The translations under genes were made by a program, and so were the position numbers. Under the pieces are notes generated by a model. It had not been told where the DNA came from and did not search any database. It saw only the letters and a list, made by a program, of their open reading frames with translations. A stretch of DNA of 5,254 nt, taken from positions 1 through 5,254 of the forward strand of contig RFJF01000253.1 in the NCBI GenBank assembly GCA_003695455.1, in the 5' to 3' direction. Source of the DNA: Chloroflexota bacterium (GTDB lineage Bacteria > Chloroflexota > Anaerolineae > 4572-78 > J111). Below are positions 4,990 to 5,254 of this stretch, one piece after another; the first letter of the stretch is position 1, and each line of letters begins with the position of its first letter.

Positions 4990-5254
4990 ATGATGCCGGC
5001 AACCCGGCGAGCAAAAAAGGCCAGCCCGAAGTTGAAGTACGGGTCGTGTCTGGCGTGGCTGTTTATTGGTGGATTGGTGTGCGCCAATGTAGCCACCTTT
5101 TTTACCCTGTGGACGCTCATCGGGGCGCAAAAACTGGTGGCCTCGGCATCTGAGGCCTACCAGGCCTTGCCCACGGTTCTGCCCACCGAGGCGCCCGTTG
5201 TTCTATTGCCCCAACCCACGGCCACCCAGCCACCTACCCCCACCGCCACGCCGG
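4990..5254 (+). CDS. N-terminal part of a membrane-anchored, Thr/Pro-rich surface protein (3' end outside window)
   Basis: The frame runs from ATG 4990 to the window end, 88 codons seen. GGGAG (4982-4986) precedes two adjacent ATGs by 3 (4990) and 6 (4993) bases; the second may be the one used. The N-terminus is strongly basic (MMPATRRAKKASPKLKYG). One hydrophobic helix follows (about residues 19-46, CLAWLFIGGLVCANVATFFTLW and on), then an alanine-rich stretch and a Pro/Thr-rich spacer (LPTEAPVVLLPQPTATQPPTPTATP). With no obvious cleavage site, this suggests an uncleaved signal anchor with the C-terminal part outside the cell. Such PT-rich spacers are typical of Chloroflexota exported proteins and usually lead to a folded domain, which here lies beyond the window, so the function cannot be told. 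It has its own consensus promoter and is divergent from the PAQR gene. Confidence 0.75.
   Translation, partial: MMPATRRAKKASPKLKYGSCLAWLFIGGLVCANVATFFTLWTLIGAQKLVASASEAYQALPTVLPTEAPVVLLPQPTATQPPTPTATP

Noticed and set aside
4896..5120. 74-codon - strand frame over the start of the last gene
   Set aside because: It overlaps the promoter and anchor region of the better supported + strand gene and has no ribosome binding site.

Overview
The window is GC-rich bacterial DNA, most likely from a member of the Chloroflexota (Anaerolineae/Caldilineae-like). Three things suggest this: an N-terminally anchored protein running into a Thr/Pro-rich 'PTATQPPTPTATP'-style spacer, which is very common in exported proteins of that phylum; a DEAD-box helicase carrying a DbpA-type RNA-binding tail; and degenerate heptad repeats between genes. 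The phylum call is an inference from composition and style, not from a marker gene.

Layout: (1) 1-591, two genes on the + strand in a probable operon: the C-terminal end of a membrane protein, then a 117-residue protein of unknown function. (2) 608-1834, on the - strand and converging on that pair with a 16-base gap: a 408-residue cupin enzyme resembling class I (zinc) phosphomannose isomerase. (3) 1835-2370, a 536-base non-coding region. It holds a 7-base-periodic repeat tract (1855-1966), a GC hairpin, and a long structured leader for the next gene. The leader contains a GNRA-capped hairpin, an intrinsic terminator far upstream of the start codon, and a closed multi-hairpin domain ending just before the ribosome binding site. 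(4) 2371-3987 +, a complete DeaD/CsdA-type ATP-dependent RNA helicase that probably starts at TTG. (5) A strong bidirectional terminator (4014-4042) separates it from the convergent gene 4105-4782 -, a PAQR/hemolysin III family seven-helix membrane protein. (6) 4783-4989, a divergent promoter region with two good sigma70-type promoters and a nearly concentric double dyad. (7) 4990-5254 +, the start of an anchored, probably surface-exposed protein cut by the window end.

The genes do not form one pathway: RNA remodelling, sugar-phosphate-like cupin chemistry and membrane homeostasis are side by side. I see no mobile element, CRISPR array, tRNA or rRNA. The most interesting part is the deaD leader (about 2160-2370). 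Its layout would let transcription stop at about 85 nucleotides and would allow RNA structure to control translation of the helicase, as might be expected for a cold-responsive or autoregulated RNA chaperone. That regulatory reading is a hypothesis from the sequence.
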